DNA from: Cephalothrix simula
Lineage: Eukaryota; Nemertea; Palaeonemertea; Archinemertea; Cephalotrichidae
Length of the DNA: 12,933 bases
Direction: 5' to 3'
Assembly: GCA_035591015.1 (NCBI GenBank)
Contig: JAXIUW010056674.1
Coordinates: forward strand, 1-12,933
Part shown: positions 1 to 8,245 of the stretch, piece after piece
Layout of the letters: the number at the start of each line of letters is the position of its first letter
Position numbering within the stretch: the first letter of the stretch is position 1
Translations under genes and position numbers: made by a program
The notes under the pieces: model-generated
Told to the model about the DNA's origin: nothing
What the model saw: the letters and a program-made list of their open reading frames with translations, nothing else
The model's database searches: none

Positions 1-39
1 CATACTCTTTCGATTTCCGCAAAAACTGGCCATGATATA

Positions 40-330
40 TTTTGAAAACCTTGTCCCTTGCTTAGACGAACCGTGGATTGCGACTAATCGATGTACGTGT
101 AGCTGTACATCTACAAGTCGCGAATCGCGATTTGCTTATCTGCGGGGAACATGATTCACGTAGTTATGTGTCCGCATGTCGATTATCTGTAAGTTTTAAA
201 ATTTGTCTGTATACATGCTCAAGTCCCGAATCGCCTATCCACATTATAGGGAATACACAATTCATTCGTGCATGGTCGTACATGCGGCTTGCGTAATTGC
301 AGGTTGCGAATCGTGTATCACACATACACT
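40..330 (+). repeat. Degenerate CpG-rich satellite, left copy
   Basis: Words such as AAGTCGCGAATCGCGA (115-130), AAGTCCCGAATCGCCTATCC (221-240) and CGCATGTCGA-like steps recur, in sharp contrast to the AT-rich flank. The stretch from 221 aligns with 12600-12650 (about 80% identity over some 48 nt by hand) in the same orientation. The T/A-rich spacer (about 41 and about 196) recurs at a spacing of about 155, close to the 156-bp spacing measured in the right-hand array. The copy is old and truncated by the window edge. Short open frames here are not genes. Confidence 0.7.
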
Positions 331-934
331 TGAGTTGAGCTTACCTGAGTTGATCATATTGTGTGTTTATTGTAATTATTGTTCTTAGATATACTTAGTA
401 TCAGTAGGTTTTTTGTATGTTTATTTTATTTGGTTTTTACTCCTCGCTTTTGAGAAAGGCAATTTGAAATTTTGTGATCCCCTCCTGCCTGGACCTTATT
501 CAACTAAAACCATTATTTAGGAAAAACACTTTATTTATAAACTTGTTTGAGTTTTAGGTTTATTTCATAATAGATTTAATCTGAATTTATAAATATATAA
601 TCTCTTTCACATATATTATTTTACAAATATTTACATTATGTACAAGGTAGCACATAAACTTTTATATTTTATTTACAAAATTAATATTAAGTACTAACCA
701 TTATTATTATGTCATTAATAACAACTAACTATCATAATAAACTATTAAATAACTAATTGCGATATCACATTCACATCATATCAGTTTTGTCATCGATTTT
801 TGGATCTACCTCCCTCTCTTAAGAGCATTTCTGGTCATATTTAAGCAAAAAACTACAGTTTCGTCCGTTAGTAAGCATATACACCTATTTATGAAACATT
901 ATTTGGTAGATTAGATACTTAGTCTTAAGTTACA
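331..934. other. AT-rich intergenic stretch, no gene seen
   Basis: The stretch is mostly A/T runs, with poly(A)-signal-like words on the minus strand (668-673, 530-535) that may belong to the end of the ELK transcript. No coding region, RNA gene or element boundary is recognisable. Confidence 0.5.
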
Positions 935-1336
935 TTTAATTTGTATTTAAAAAATTACTATTGAAAAAAGATTACTATTGAAACAATAGAAAATTATGAT
1001 TCAGGATAAGTGACAATATTACACTATTTTATCAAAAATCCGGAATTATTAGATTAATAATCAAAAAATAAATAAAAACAATGTGGTTGTAATATAAAAT
1101 CGTAAACATTGCTTTCAGATATTGGTTCATACTTATTATTATTCTTCACTTACTCTCGAAAAAGAAAGTAAAAAAATACCTTTCAAAATTTTTTTCAACA
1201 AATACCATGAAATGCAAATTGAATTGAGCCATAGCACATGAGCACATATAAGTACATATAAGAAAATAGCACCAGAATTTTGTTGACAGTCTAAATGCAA
1301 TTAACTATCATTCGTTGAAGGAGGCATCCGTTCTAG
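935..1336 (-). other. Probable 3' UTR of the ELK gene
   Basis: Downstream of the TGA on the minus strand there is no AATAAA for over 600 nt. The first canonical variant is ATTAAA (plus-strand TTTAAT at 935-940); AATAAA occurs at 668-673 and again at 530-535. Any of these could set the mRNA end, so the boundary given here is only the nearest candidate. Confidence 0.35.
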
Positions 1337-2349
1337 TCATTGGACTGAGACTGGCTTTGACGGAGCAAACAAGGGTGTCCGAATGTCCGTTGTTGGCAGG
1401 AATGGAAGAGAATGTGAGTGAGACACTGGCGATAACGCGGGTGTTAGTCCTGATGAAAGAATTGGCCGTTGTAAATATCCTGGAAACTGGAAATGATTTA
1501 AATGATGACTTGATGGATTTAGAAGTGGACTTAAGCTGCTCCAGAAACTTAAGGGAAATGGAGCTACCAAAGGACTAGTTGGAAGAAACACTGGAGTAGG
1601 TACTGAGGTGTATGGCACCTTAAAACTAGGGCTGATACCATGTAGACTGTCCATAGAATGTGCTGTTGTGGGAGGTGTAATGAGGTTCTCAATGTGAAGT
1701 GGATAAGGTCGTCTTCTGTGTGCAGCAGTTGTAGAAAAAGACGAAAGTGATGGTTCAGATAATACTCTTTGTGAAGGAGATAGTCGAGCTGGTGATGGTG
1801 ACCTAGCACGTTCACGTTTCAAACCACGGCTACTTCCCTCGGATGATGGCCTGTTTTGTGGAGATAGATCCTTTGGTCGATCCTGTGGGCTTGGAGGACG
1901 AAGAGCGAGATGTCCTGGGAAAGGTCTCCATGGTTCTGGCGGTGAAAGTGAGGCGCTGAGACGGGCATCAAATGGTGAGTAATGCGATGGAACATAAGAT
2001 GGTGTTTTAAAGGCCGTTTGACTGGTTAACGATTCCATTTTGACTTTAAAAGGAACTTTACTTTCAGTTTTTGTAACTTCCGGAAATGAAACGAATTTGT
2101 AAACAAATTTTTGTCCCATCACTTTTTTGATGATGTTCTTGTCATAGTAATATCTCAGAGCTCGGCTAAGTTTGTCATAGTTCATATTATGCTTATTCTT
2201 TCGAAGGCCCCATAGGCGAGCGACTTCTTCGGCGTTGATTAACTTGAATTCACCCTCATTATTGGTCCATTGGATGATGTCTCTGTGCTGGTTGCTTATC
2301 AATAACTCAAGTAGGAACTGCCACAAGGTGATGTTAGAGTCCATTGGAC
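1337..2349 (-). CDS. ELK-family ETS transcription factor (ternary complex factor), last coding exon
   Basis: Nuclear DNA-binding activator of the ELK1/3/4 (TCF) group, which binds GGAA sites, partners SRF at serum response elements and is switched on by MAP kinases. Numbering here starts at the methionine at 2344-2342 (335 residues to the TGA at 1337). The ETS domain spans about 5-85: tryptophans W8, W26 and W45, and recognition helix [13 protein letters not shown] with R61 and R64, the family's GGA-contacting arginines. A weak B-box-like stretch lies at 116-129. SUMO-type motifs are VKME (101-104) and LKRE (175-178). A basic/hydrophobic MAPK docking motif, RRRPYPLHI, is at 210-218. The C-box FWSSLSP (267-273) matches the ELK1 Ser383 region and FQFP (285-288) matches the ERK-docking FxFP motif. 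About 16 S/T-P sites are scattered through the C-terminal two thirds. The exon opens after acceptor TATCTTTCAG, so the six codons that read open above 2344 are not all exonic. Vertebrate ELKs are about 400-430 residues. ELK assignment is sure; ELK1, 3 or 4 cannot be separated, and an invertebrate single-copy ELK is likely. Confidence 0.95.
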
Positions 2350-2604
2350 CTGAAAGATACAATTAAACATTTCATAAGTATTTTAATAAAAAAAATCAAT
2401 GATTCAAATTATATGCATGTATATTATTTTTCTTGCTATTTATTTGAGTTTTTTCTGTAGTTTAGTTTAGTTTAGCTAACCTTTAACCTTTAGCTACCCG
2501 TACTCTCCTTTCTAATTTTTTGCGTAATTTTTTGGGTAAATACAGATACCTATCGTTAAAATAGATACATTAATCTGCATTAATCTTATAGAAGAACTTT
2601 GCTT

Positions 2605-2687
2605 TATGGTATTAAGAATAGCTTACTGAAGCTATTCAGAATAGCTATTCTTAATACCATACTGCGGCGGATCTTGGGTGCCGCAGT
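2605..2687. repeat. Two adjacent hairpins (19-bp and 8-bp perfect stems)
   Basis: A 19-nt arm at 2605-2623 is an exact inverted repeat of 2643-2661, separated by 19 nt that themselves contain CTGAA/TTCAG (2626-2630 and 2635-2639). It is followed, sharing base 2661, by ACTGCGGC (2661-2668) inverted as GCCGCAGT (2680-2687). Both would fold in DNA or in the intron RNA. The structure sits in an ELK intron; it may be the remnant of a foldback element. No target-site duplication is evident. Confidence 0.8.
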
Positions 2688-4048
2688 GAAGCAGTGTGCG
2701 ACACTAATTGTGCATCGATCTTAAGTGTGCGAAATTATTATTTTATTTTACCATGATGTTTTGTGCATTTTTCATAAATAAAATTGTGTATTTCCTATTA
2801 TTCTGCACAATAGAATTGTGCAATTTTATGAGCATCCGTTACGTGCACCCTGGACTTGCTGAATTACACCAAAAAGTAAATTTTTCGCTTTCTTCAAACT
2901 ATCCAAGTAACACTCAGAATATTTGTCATCTAGATGATAATTTTTATACTTTCCTAATTCTTGTCCCTTATTTTCTTTTTTTCATTCCTGATTTATAGTA
3001 TTACTAGGTCATAATAGTCTGCTTTAAAATACTTTTATCGTTTTTTGAGGTTTTTTTGCTTACCTATCGGCGCAAGTGGCAAAAAGCGATCATAAAATGC
3101 TCCCATTAAATGCATTTCGATTTTCCAATTAGTATCCAGCTTTATAAACTTTTAAATTTCCCACAATTAGTTATCCTAAATTATCCTCTTAGATAAGTTG
3201 TCTTCGTTAAGACAGTGACTCTAATCAAAGACAGTAACAAGTTTATCAGTGATAACGTAGCAATCTTCGCGATAAATAAAAGTTATCTCTCCGCAAAGTG
3301 CTTTTTATAGATATATGTGAGCTCGTCATATAATTATGATAAAGATATGGCACGCGCCAAGTTGGTCCAGTGACTTCCAAGTTTGATTAATCTTCTTAAA
3401 TCCGATTCAAACAAGCATAATAAAGTGGACGGTAATGTCCAGTTAGTTAGCGACTCACTTTTAATGCTCTTAAATTTTAACGGTTTATCTGCTTATCAAA
3501 TGCCAAAATAATGGTCATTATGACATAATAATTCACTGATGATGTCTGAAATTATCTCTCTAATCTCTATTTTATCAAAAATATCCTTTACTGGTTTTAA
3601 ATTTATGTTGTTCAAAATGCTTTGTTTTAAATATTCCGCGATTATAAAGTTTTGAATTTATTTTTGAAAAACCATCATTCATTTAAACTTCAATCCATGA
3701 ATTTTTATCTTTAAACGCAAAATAATGTTTTTCTCAGTATTACAATTTAAGTATTTTATCTTTTTTGGTTGTGCTAAGAATTCATACCAAAAATGTAGAA
3801 CAAAACTGACATAGACTATCCGTCCCCATCGGGCTCTGCTAATCCGTTACGTCCCCTAAATAATCTTGATTAGAAAATTTGTCATTTCGAGCCTTGGTTA
3901 TATATGGCCTATATGGCCTATATAGTAAATGATGGAAGGTATGCGGTGTATTTTTCTTGTCAAAATAAATCACGTTTCAAATAATGGTCAGAAATAAAAA
4001 AATACAATTTTTCTATTGGATGATTGAGTAAGGTGCAATAAAACTTCG

Positions 4049-4108
4049 TTGCATGCGATGAAGTTAAATTGCATGCAATTTAGCTAAATTGCATGCAACA
4101 AATCTAGG
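4049..4108. repeat. Three tandem 20-bp units with TTGCATGC core
   Basis: TTGCATGC occurs at 4049, 4069 and 4089, exactly 20 bp apart, each followed by a related A/T-rich spacer. The middle unit forms an 18-nt perfect palindrome (TAAATTGCATGCAATTTA, 4065-4082). The regular two-helical-turn spacing of a palindromic core resembles a protein-binding array more than a simple satellite. It lies in an ELK intron about 740 bp downstream of the 81-nt exon. Confidence 0.8.
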
Positions 4109-4846
4109 TTTTCGACCATATTTGAGACGCATTCGATTCTAAATTTCTTACATTTGATATTTGATCATATTTGTCGTGATTTCACAACTTGCAAAAAATC
4201 ACGCGGGTAAATCTGCTTTTAGCAATTTCAGAAAACCGGAAATGTTTTAAACATGTTTTTTCCTTATTTCGTTTAAAATGCACATGTTTTCTTCTTTTTA
4301 AAAACTTACATGAAATTTTAAAGCTTTTATATGCATTACATATAGGGCCGGATAAAGCTTACTTCCTGATTTCATCTTTCGCAACCAAAGCCGCAGGTAT
4401 GACGAAGTATAAATATAATGGTACCTATTGAATAGCAGGAAAGGTTTTCCATCTAACTCTTTGATGATGAAAAGATTTATTTTTAATTTCCTTCTGTATT
4501 TTAATATCTTTAAGGAAAATAACATGCTCATTTCCGTGCGCCGACATTAAGGCTTTCCCCAAAAAGGAAACCTCCAAGCTAATCCATAAAAGACGGACCT
4601 AGATATCTTTTTTTACTATTTGCTCTTGTTGGAGCATTACTATTCAACTTCCGATAAAGGCGTTAAACTAACAGTGTCTTAGTGGTTTTCTGGATGATTG
4701 CTTTGATTTGTTTTACGAAAACAGCACCCGAAGTTGCGGAAACCGCGGCGGAAACCTTTGAGCGGGAGATAACTTTCCTAAAAAATCAGATACGGTGAAG
4801 TGACAATGATATGTCTAGTCCAGTATAGTTGGTATTAAATTCTTAC

Positions 4847-4927
4847 CTGATATTTTCCAATGCGTGAAACATGGTCTGTGAGGGTCAGAGTTCGATGAGT
4901 CTGGAGAGGGAGTCAGGTGTCCTCGAC
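4847..4927 (-). CDS. Internal 81-nt coding exon of the ELK gene (N-terminal extension)
   Basis: On the minus strand a pyrimidine-rich acceptor (TTTTTTCACAG) and a strong donor (CAG/GTAAGA) frame 81 nt that are much richer in G+C than the introns. Of the three frames only one is open, and it is the one that joins the ETS exon in frame (phase 1 at both ends). It adds 27 codons ending in ...THWKISG directly before the [11 protein letters not shown] start of the ETS domain. The peptide is rich in Ser, Pro and Asp, contains TPSP (two possible proline-directed kinase sites), and resembles no domain I know. Because 81 is a multiple of three and the phases match, skipping this exon would keep the frame. 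A second ATG in another frame (4872-4870) lies inside it. Exon status is well supported by both splice sites; translation of it is inferred from the open frame. Confidence 0.75.
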
Positions 4928-6394
4928 CTGTGAAAAAAGATAACAGTTTATTAATCCTTTGGCCTGTCATTAGAAACATTTGATAAGTCTATATTACTTT
5001 CCAAGCCTCTCTTGATTGTTTTTTATGTCTTGGGAATTAGGCGGAAGATAAAACATCCGACAGGAAAGTGAAATGGGATCTATAAAGGCGGAAGTAGTTT
5101 AGGTGACAGGATAAATTGTATCGTAAGAAAGTTTTCTCTCTTCCGTCATCAATGCTCATGATATCCGGCGTGCAATATATTCGTGGTAATACAAAAAACG
5201 TTAGTTAAAGCCTTTAGCACATTACTTTAGTTCAACGTCGGATGTTCCTCCGTTTTTGCGATGAAATATTCCGCTACTTAACTTCTCATGATCGTGAACT
5301 ATTAATTCTGGTTTCACGCCTGTTTTGTTATCTTTTTATTTGAAAATCTATTCAAATAGTTTTTTAAATCTCAAATGACCCACTTAGTTATTTTTGACAG
5401 GTTCCAACATACGCCGGGCGTAGGTGTCCACTAAAATATTTTGTGTGCACAAATCAGAAATGACAAAAGACAAATTGAGCTTGAATAAGTCTACCTAACC
5501 CCCAATTTTCGGTTTTTGGGTCCAGAAGGATGGGAAATGACATCTTTCCCACGGCCTGATGACTTAGTTGACTCGGAAGTCTTAAAAAGCAACATTATTA
5601 TAAAAAAATAAAAAAATTATTGAATAAAAGAAAATGGGATAACCGATATTTTGATAACTTAAATAAAATTTTATTGAATGATAGGATTTTATGTAGGAGT
5701 ACATACAAGTAGCTTTAAATCTGTTTTTTAAGATTTCATAGGATGAAAGGCGAAACGGAAATGAAATTAAATGTTAGGGATGGATCAAGGTGCAGGTGAA
5801 TAAAGTTGGAGTGAATGTCACAAATCCTGGGCTATTAGGCGTTAGAAAAGAGTAAAAAAGTAGTATGTTGAAAAAAATCATTCCACAGCTATAATTATAT
5901 TGGCTGAGTGTGCTTCTGTGACTCTCAATATGTGATAAGATCTGATAATTATTGATTGTGCTCGGGGCCCTACCGGCGTATATTTTAGAACCATGGGCCA
6001 TTTTTTAAAATTTAAAAACTTCTAAAAATATTACAAATGAATCGAAAATGAAAATGATAATGAATGATTTACAAGTTAACGGGCTAAATCGGCAATCAAT
6101 GCTAATAAAGCCTTGAACTGTACGGAGGGGAACGCCCGCTCCTGATTGCACGTTAACAGGTCAGATCGGTGAGTAAACTTAGATAGATATATAATTTTTA
6201 AATTGCGCCAAAAAAGTTAGATTTGTTGAATTGGCACCGAAAAATTTTTAAATTTAAATCAGTGTTTAAATATTACCAAAGGGGCATTGGTTTAATAGGT
6301 CAAAGAATAGACTTTAGTAGCTATAGATACGACTAAAAAAAATAGGGCGGGTGCTCATACCTAAAAACTAAAGATAAAAGAAAATGAAACTTAC
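4928..6394 (-). other. ELK intron between the first coding exon and the 81-nt exon
   Basis: A 1467-nt phase-1 GT-AG intron with donor GTAAGT at 6394 and a T-rich acceptor ending at 4928. It contains a diverged direct repeat centred on GTTAAC (6075-6080 and 6152-6157, 77 bp apart) next to a short GC-rich patch at 6121-6150. No other gene is visible in it. Confidence 0.65.
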
Positions 6395-6416
6395 CTTCTG
6401 CGTGCATTTCCAGCAT
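6395..6416 (-). CDS. First coding exon of the ELK gene with probable start codon
   Basis: A 58-nt exon is bounded by acceptor TTTCGTTTCAG (ending at 6453) and the ideal donor CAGAAG/GTAAGT (intron from 6394). The ATG at 6416-6414 has A at -3 and starts MLEMHAEG, the last Gly codon being completed by the next exon. This frame runs through the 81-nt exon into the ETS exon without a stop: 22 + 81 + 1013 nt = 372 codons including the stop, giving a 371-residue protein. The frame is closed upstream by an in-frame TAA at 6446-6444, ten codons before the ATG, which argues that this methionine is the start of the long form. Vertebrate ELKs begin at the residue equivalent to Met37 here. The alternative is that this exon and the 81-nt exon are purely 5' UTR. 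Confidence 0.7.
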
Positions 6417-6452
6417 CTTAATATCCTGAAGAATTCTGTCTTCTTAAATATT
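6417..6452 (-). other. 5' UTR portion of the first coding exon
   Basis: Thirty-six nucleotides lie between the acceptor AG and the probable ATG. They contain an in-frame TAA (6446-6444) and no ATG. The splice acceptor at the 5' edge shows that at least one further, untranslated exon lies upstream on the minus strand (higher coordinates). Confidence 0.6.
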
Positions 6453-6984
6453 CTGAAACGAAAGACAAGCAGACTTAGAAATGTAATGAAGTAAGGCATT
6501 ATTTATAAGTAATAACAGTGGTAATAAATATTTTTTCCCAAAATTTCTTAGGTTTTTCGAATTTGTAAAACTTGATGTCTCATGAATAGAAGTTTTGTAA
6601 ATAAAGTGGGGCTAATTTTAGAACTGTTCACGTAATCCCAAAAGTTTGTCCTAATTAATTAATCAAGTAATTGGTCACATTTATCAGAGGTCAAAAATTT
6701 TGTACAAAACTTGTTATCGGTTGCAAGGTAGTCTTTTTTACCGAGTATTATATTATACAAAATGACTGACTAATTACCTAATGTTAATTAGTCAAAAATT
6801 GGTAAATTCCCTCAGTTTTGGTGTACTTTTAAAGCGATTGACATGAGGATTTACTGTTTATCTGTTTATTTGTTTTGTTTACTGGTGTGGTTTTTACAGA
6901 TTATCTCTAATCTTGTTAAATTGCGGATTTACAATGAGGATTTTGGTAACTTTCTCAAATGTTTTTATCAAATTATCATTTCAG
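6453..6984. other. Upstream/intronic AT-rich region with TAATTA cluster
   Basis: On the ELK strand this is sequence 5' of the first coding exon, presumably intronic. It holds a cluster of homeodomain-type cores: TAATTAATTAATCA near 6653-6666, TAATTG near 6669, and an inverted pair TGACTAATTA (6767-6776) / TAATTAGTCA (6785-6794). The cores match in sequence only; in A/T-rich DNA such words are frequent, so any regulatory role is a guess. Confidence 0.3.
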
Positions 6985-7071
6985 CTGCTGCTGACTGCGT
7001 GTGCTGTACCCATGAAGCTGTTTTTGCGCAGGTGATTTGGACAAAAATCGATGGCCGAGCAAACGGCGCAG
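6985..7071. other. Unexplained 87-bp GC-rich island, exon-like on the plus strand
   Basis: By my count 47 of 87 bases are G or C, against about 30% around it, with several CpG dinucleotides. On the plus strand it is bracketed by an acceptor-like TTATCATTTCAG and a donor-like GCAG/GTATCT, and one frame is open throughout with phase 1 at both ends, coding a Cys-rich start (ADCVCCTHE). An internal donor-like GCAG/GTGATT lies at 7031. It also carries E-boxes CAGCTG (6982-6987, overlapping the edge) and CAGGTG (7029-7034). I recognise no protein family. It could be an exon of another gene, a conserved enhancer, or chance. Confidence 0.3.
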
Positions 7072-7909
7072 GTATCTTTACTCAAGTGTCACAAAAGTTA
7101 AAAATTCACCTGTTCTGACTTGTTAGCTTTGATACATTTGTAAATGTTGGGGTCTGGACATATTATATTTAAAAAATACAATCGAAATCCGGTTTTACGA
7201 AAGTAACGAGTTGACCCTAGATTCATCGCATTATTGTATCATTATTGTTACCTTTTTCAGTGGCCCATGATGCGAAAAAGGGGTCCAATAATCTCATTAC
7301 CGCATTATAGTTTCCCACGATAAATTGAGATGAAAACTGAGATAATTTGGAAGTGACACCGCGAATCAACAAAATATTGAATTTCATAAAAAAATTAAGC
7401 TTTACATTTAAGAAAATGAAATCACTAAAATGAATGAAAAAACAATATATCTCTTAAGTAATTGGTTTTATTTTTTTAAGGAAATACTTTAAAGAAACTG
7501 AAAAATCTAAACAAAGGTAAGTATTCACTATTCACTATTGAAATATCTATTATCTATTATCCTGACTAAGAAAAAAACTTTATAAAAAAATTTTTTAAGG
7601 AAAATTTTAAAATGAAATTATATACAAATGTTCAGATTTTTAACTTTTTTAAAATTTCAGAATTAAGTAAAAAAATAAATAAAAAAATATCATGATTTGA
7701 AAAAAAATATTGGTAAGTATTTTTATAGTTTGTAAGTATCTTTACAATTCATGATTAGCTTTAAAGGTAATGGTACATACCTATATATAACAATGATAAT
7801 ATCCTATATAATATCCAAAAAAATCGTATGTCAAAAAATTACTTCCGATGTCAGTGTGTTAGTTCCGTCTTTCCTCTGCTGTATTCGAATCAAAACTGAT
7901 CACTGATCC
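7072..7909. other. AT-rich non-coding stretch
   Basis: No coding region is visible. GTAAGTAT occurs three times on the plus strand (7517, 7713, 7732), with short duplications between (ATTCACT twice, TATCTAT twice). An ETS-type core ACTTCCG (7841-7847; CGGAAGT on the minus strand) lies just beyond the proximal edge of the CpG-rich block. Confidence 0.35.
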
Positions 7910-8245
7910 CCCTGTCGTTTGCCCTTACCGGATTTCAATCGTTTTCAACGCCCCAGAGACAGATAAAAACCCTTGACTCGTAAATTATAATTACGCAAGA
8001 TTCTATCACCCTATTTGCGCGCGGGTTTCTAAGGCCATGTGGATCTCGATTCTTTTCATGAACGGCGCGCGATCAAGCATGCATGAACTATCATTGACGA
8101 ATAGGCGGCCGGAACTCTTCAGTCACTGTCCATGCGACAAAAAGGACTATCGGTTGCCCCCCGGTTCCTACGGAAAAGTGCAAATATAGACGTTTTCCGG
8201 TATATGTTGTATAGGCGCATAGCAACAGGACATCCTTTCGACCTA
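7910..8245 (-). promoter_or_regulatory. CpG-rich block, candidate promoter / first exon of ELK
   Basis: I count about 25 CpG in some 330 bp, including GCGCGCG twice (about 8017 and 8064), within DNA where CpG is otherwise sparse. On the minus strand a TATA-like AATTATAATTTA (about 7981-7993) is followed by a possible start region and then the donor-like CCG/GTAAGG at 7929/7928. That arrangement would suit the missing 5' untranslated exon, which must splice to the acceptor at 6453. A 67-codon open frame on the minus strand (8294-8091) has no recognisable homology and is probably incidental. The role is inferred from composition and one splice-like site. Confidence 0.3.

Larger units (their letters stand above)
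2350..4846 (-). other. ELK intron between the 81-nt exon and the ETS exon
   Basis: A 2497-nt phase-1 GT-AG intron with donor GTAAGA at 4846 and acceptor CTTTCAG at 2350. Apart from the two hairpins at 2605-2687 and the 20-bp tandem repeat at 4049-4108, I see only AT-rich sequence and short chance open frames. One more GC-rich patch lies at about 4725-4785 (CCGCGG and several GGAA cores) close to the donor; no exon boundary suits it. Confidence 0.7.

Noticed and set aside
78-388. Two overlapping short plus-strand open frames
   Set aside because: They fall in or next to the left satellite copy and lack splice context or homology.
1315-1578. 87-codon plus-strand open frame over the ELK exon
   Set aside because: It is the antisense of the ELK C-terminal coding sequence and shows no domain or composition of its own.
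1564-1815. 83-codon minus-strand frame inside ELK
   Set aside because: An alternative frame of the same exon; the ELK frame has clear family motifs.
2350-2362. Extension of the ELK exon upstream to a TTG codon (residues YLSGP before Met)
   Set aside because: These bases are the splice acceptor TATCTTTCAG; only GTCCA before the ATG is exonic.
2605-2661. Pre-miRNA
   Set aside because: The stem is only 19 bp with a 19-nt loop and no flanking lower stem; there is no evidence for an expressed small RNA.
3908-3925. CArG-like words (CCTATATGG) as an SRF site in the ELK intron
   Set aside because: Only five A/T bases lie between CC and GG, whereas the CArG consensus needs six; it is a short GGCCTATAT tandem duplication.
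6071-6180. tRNA or tRNA-derived SINE suggested by GC-rich patch and 77-bp spaced GTTAAC repeats
   Set aside because: No A-box or B-box match and no cloverleaf could be drawn.
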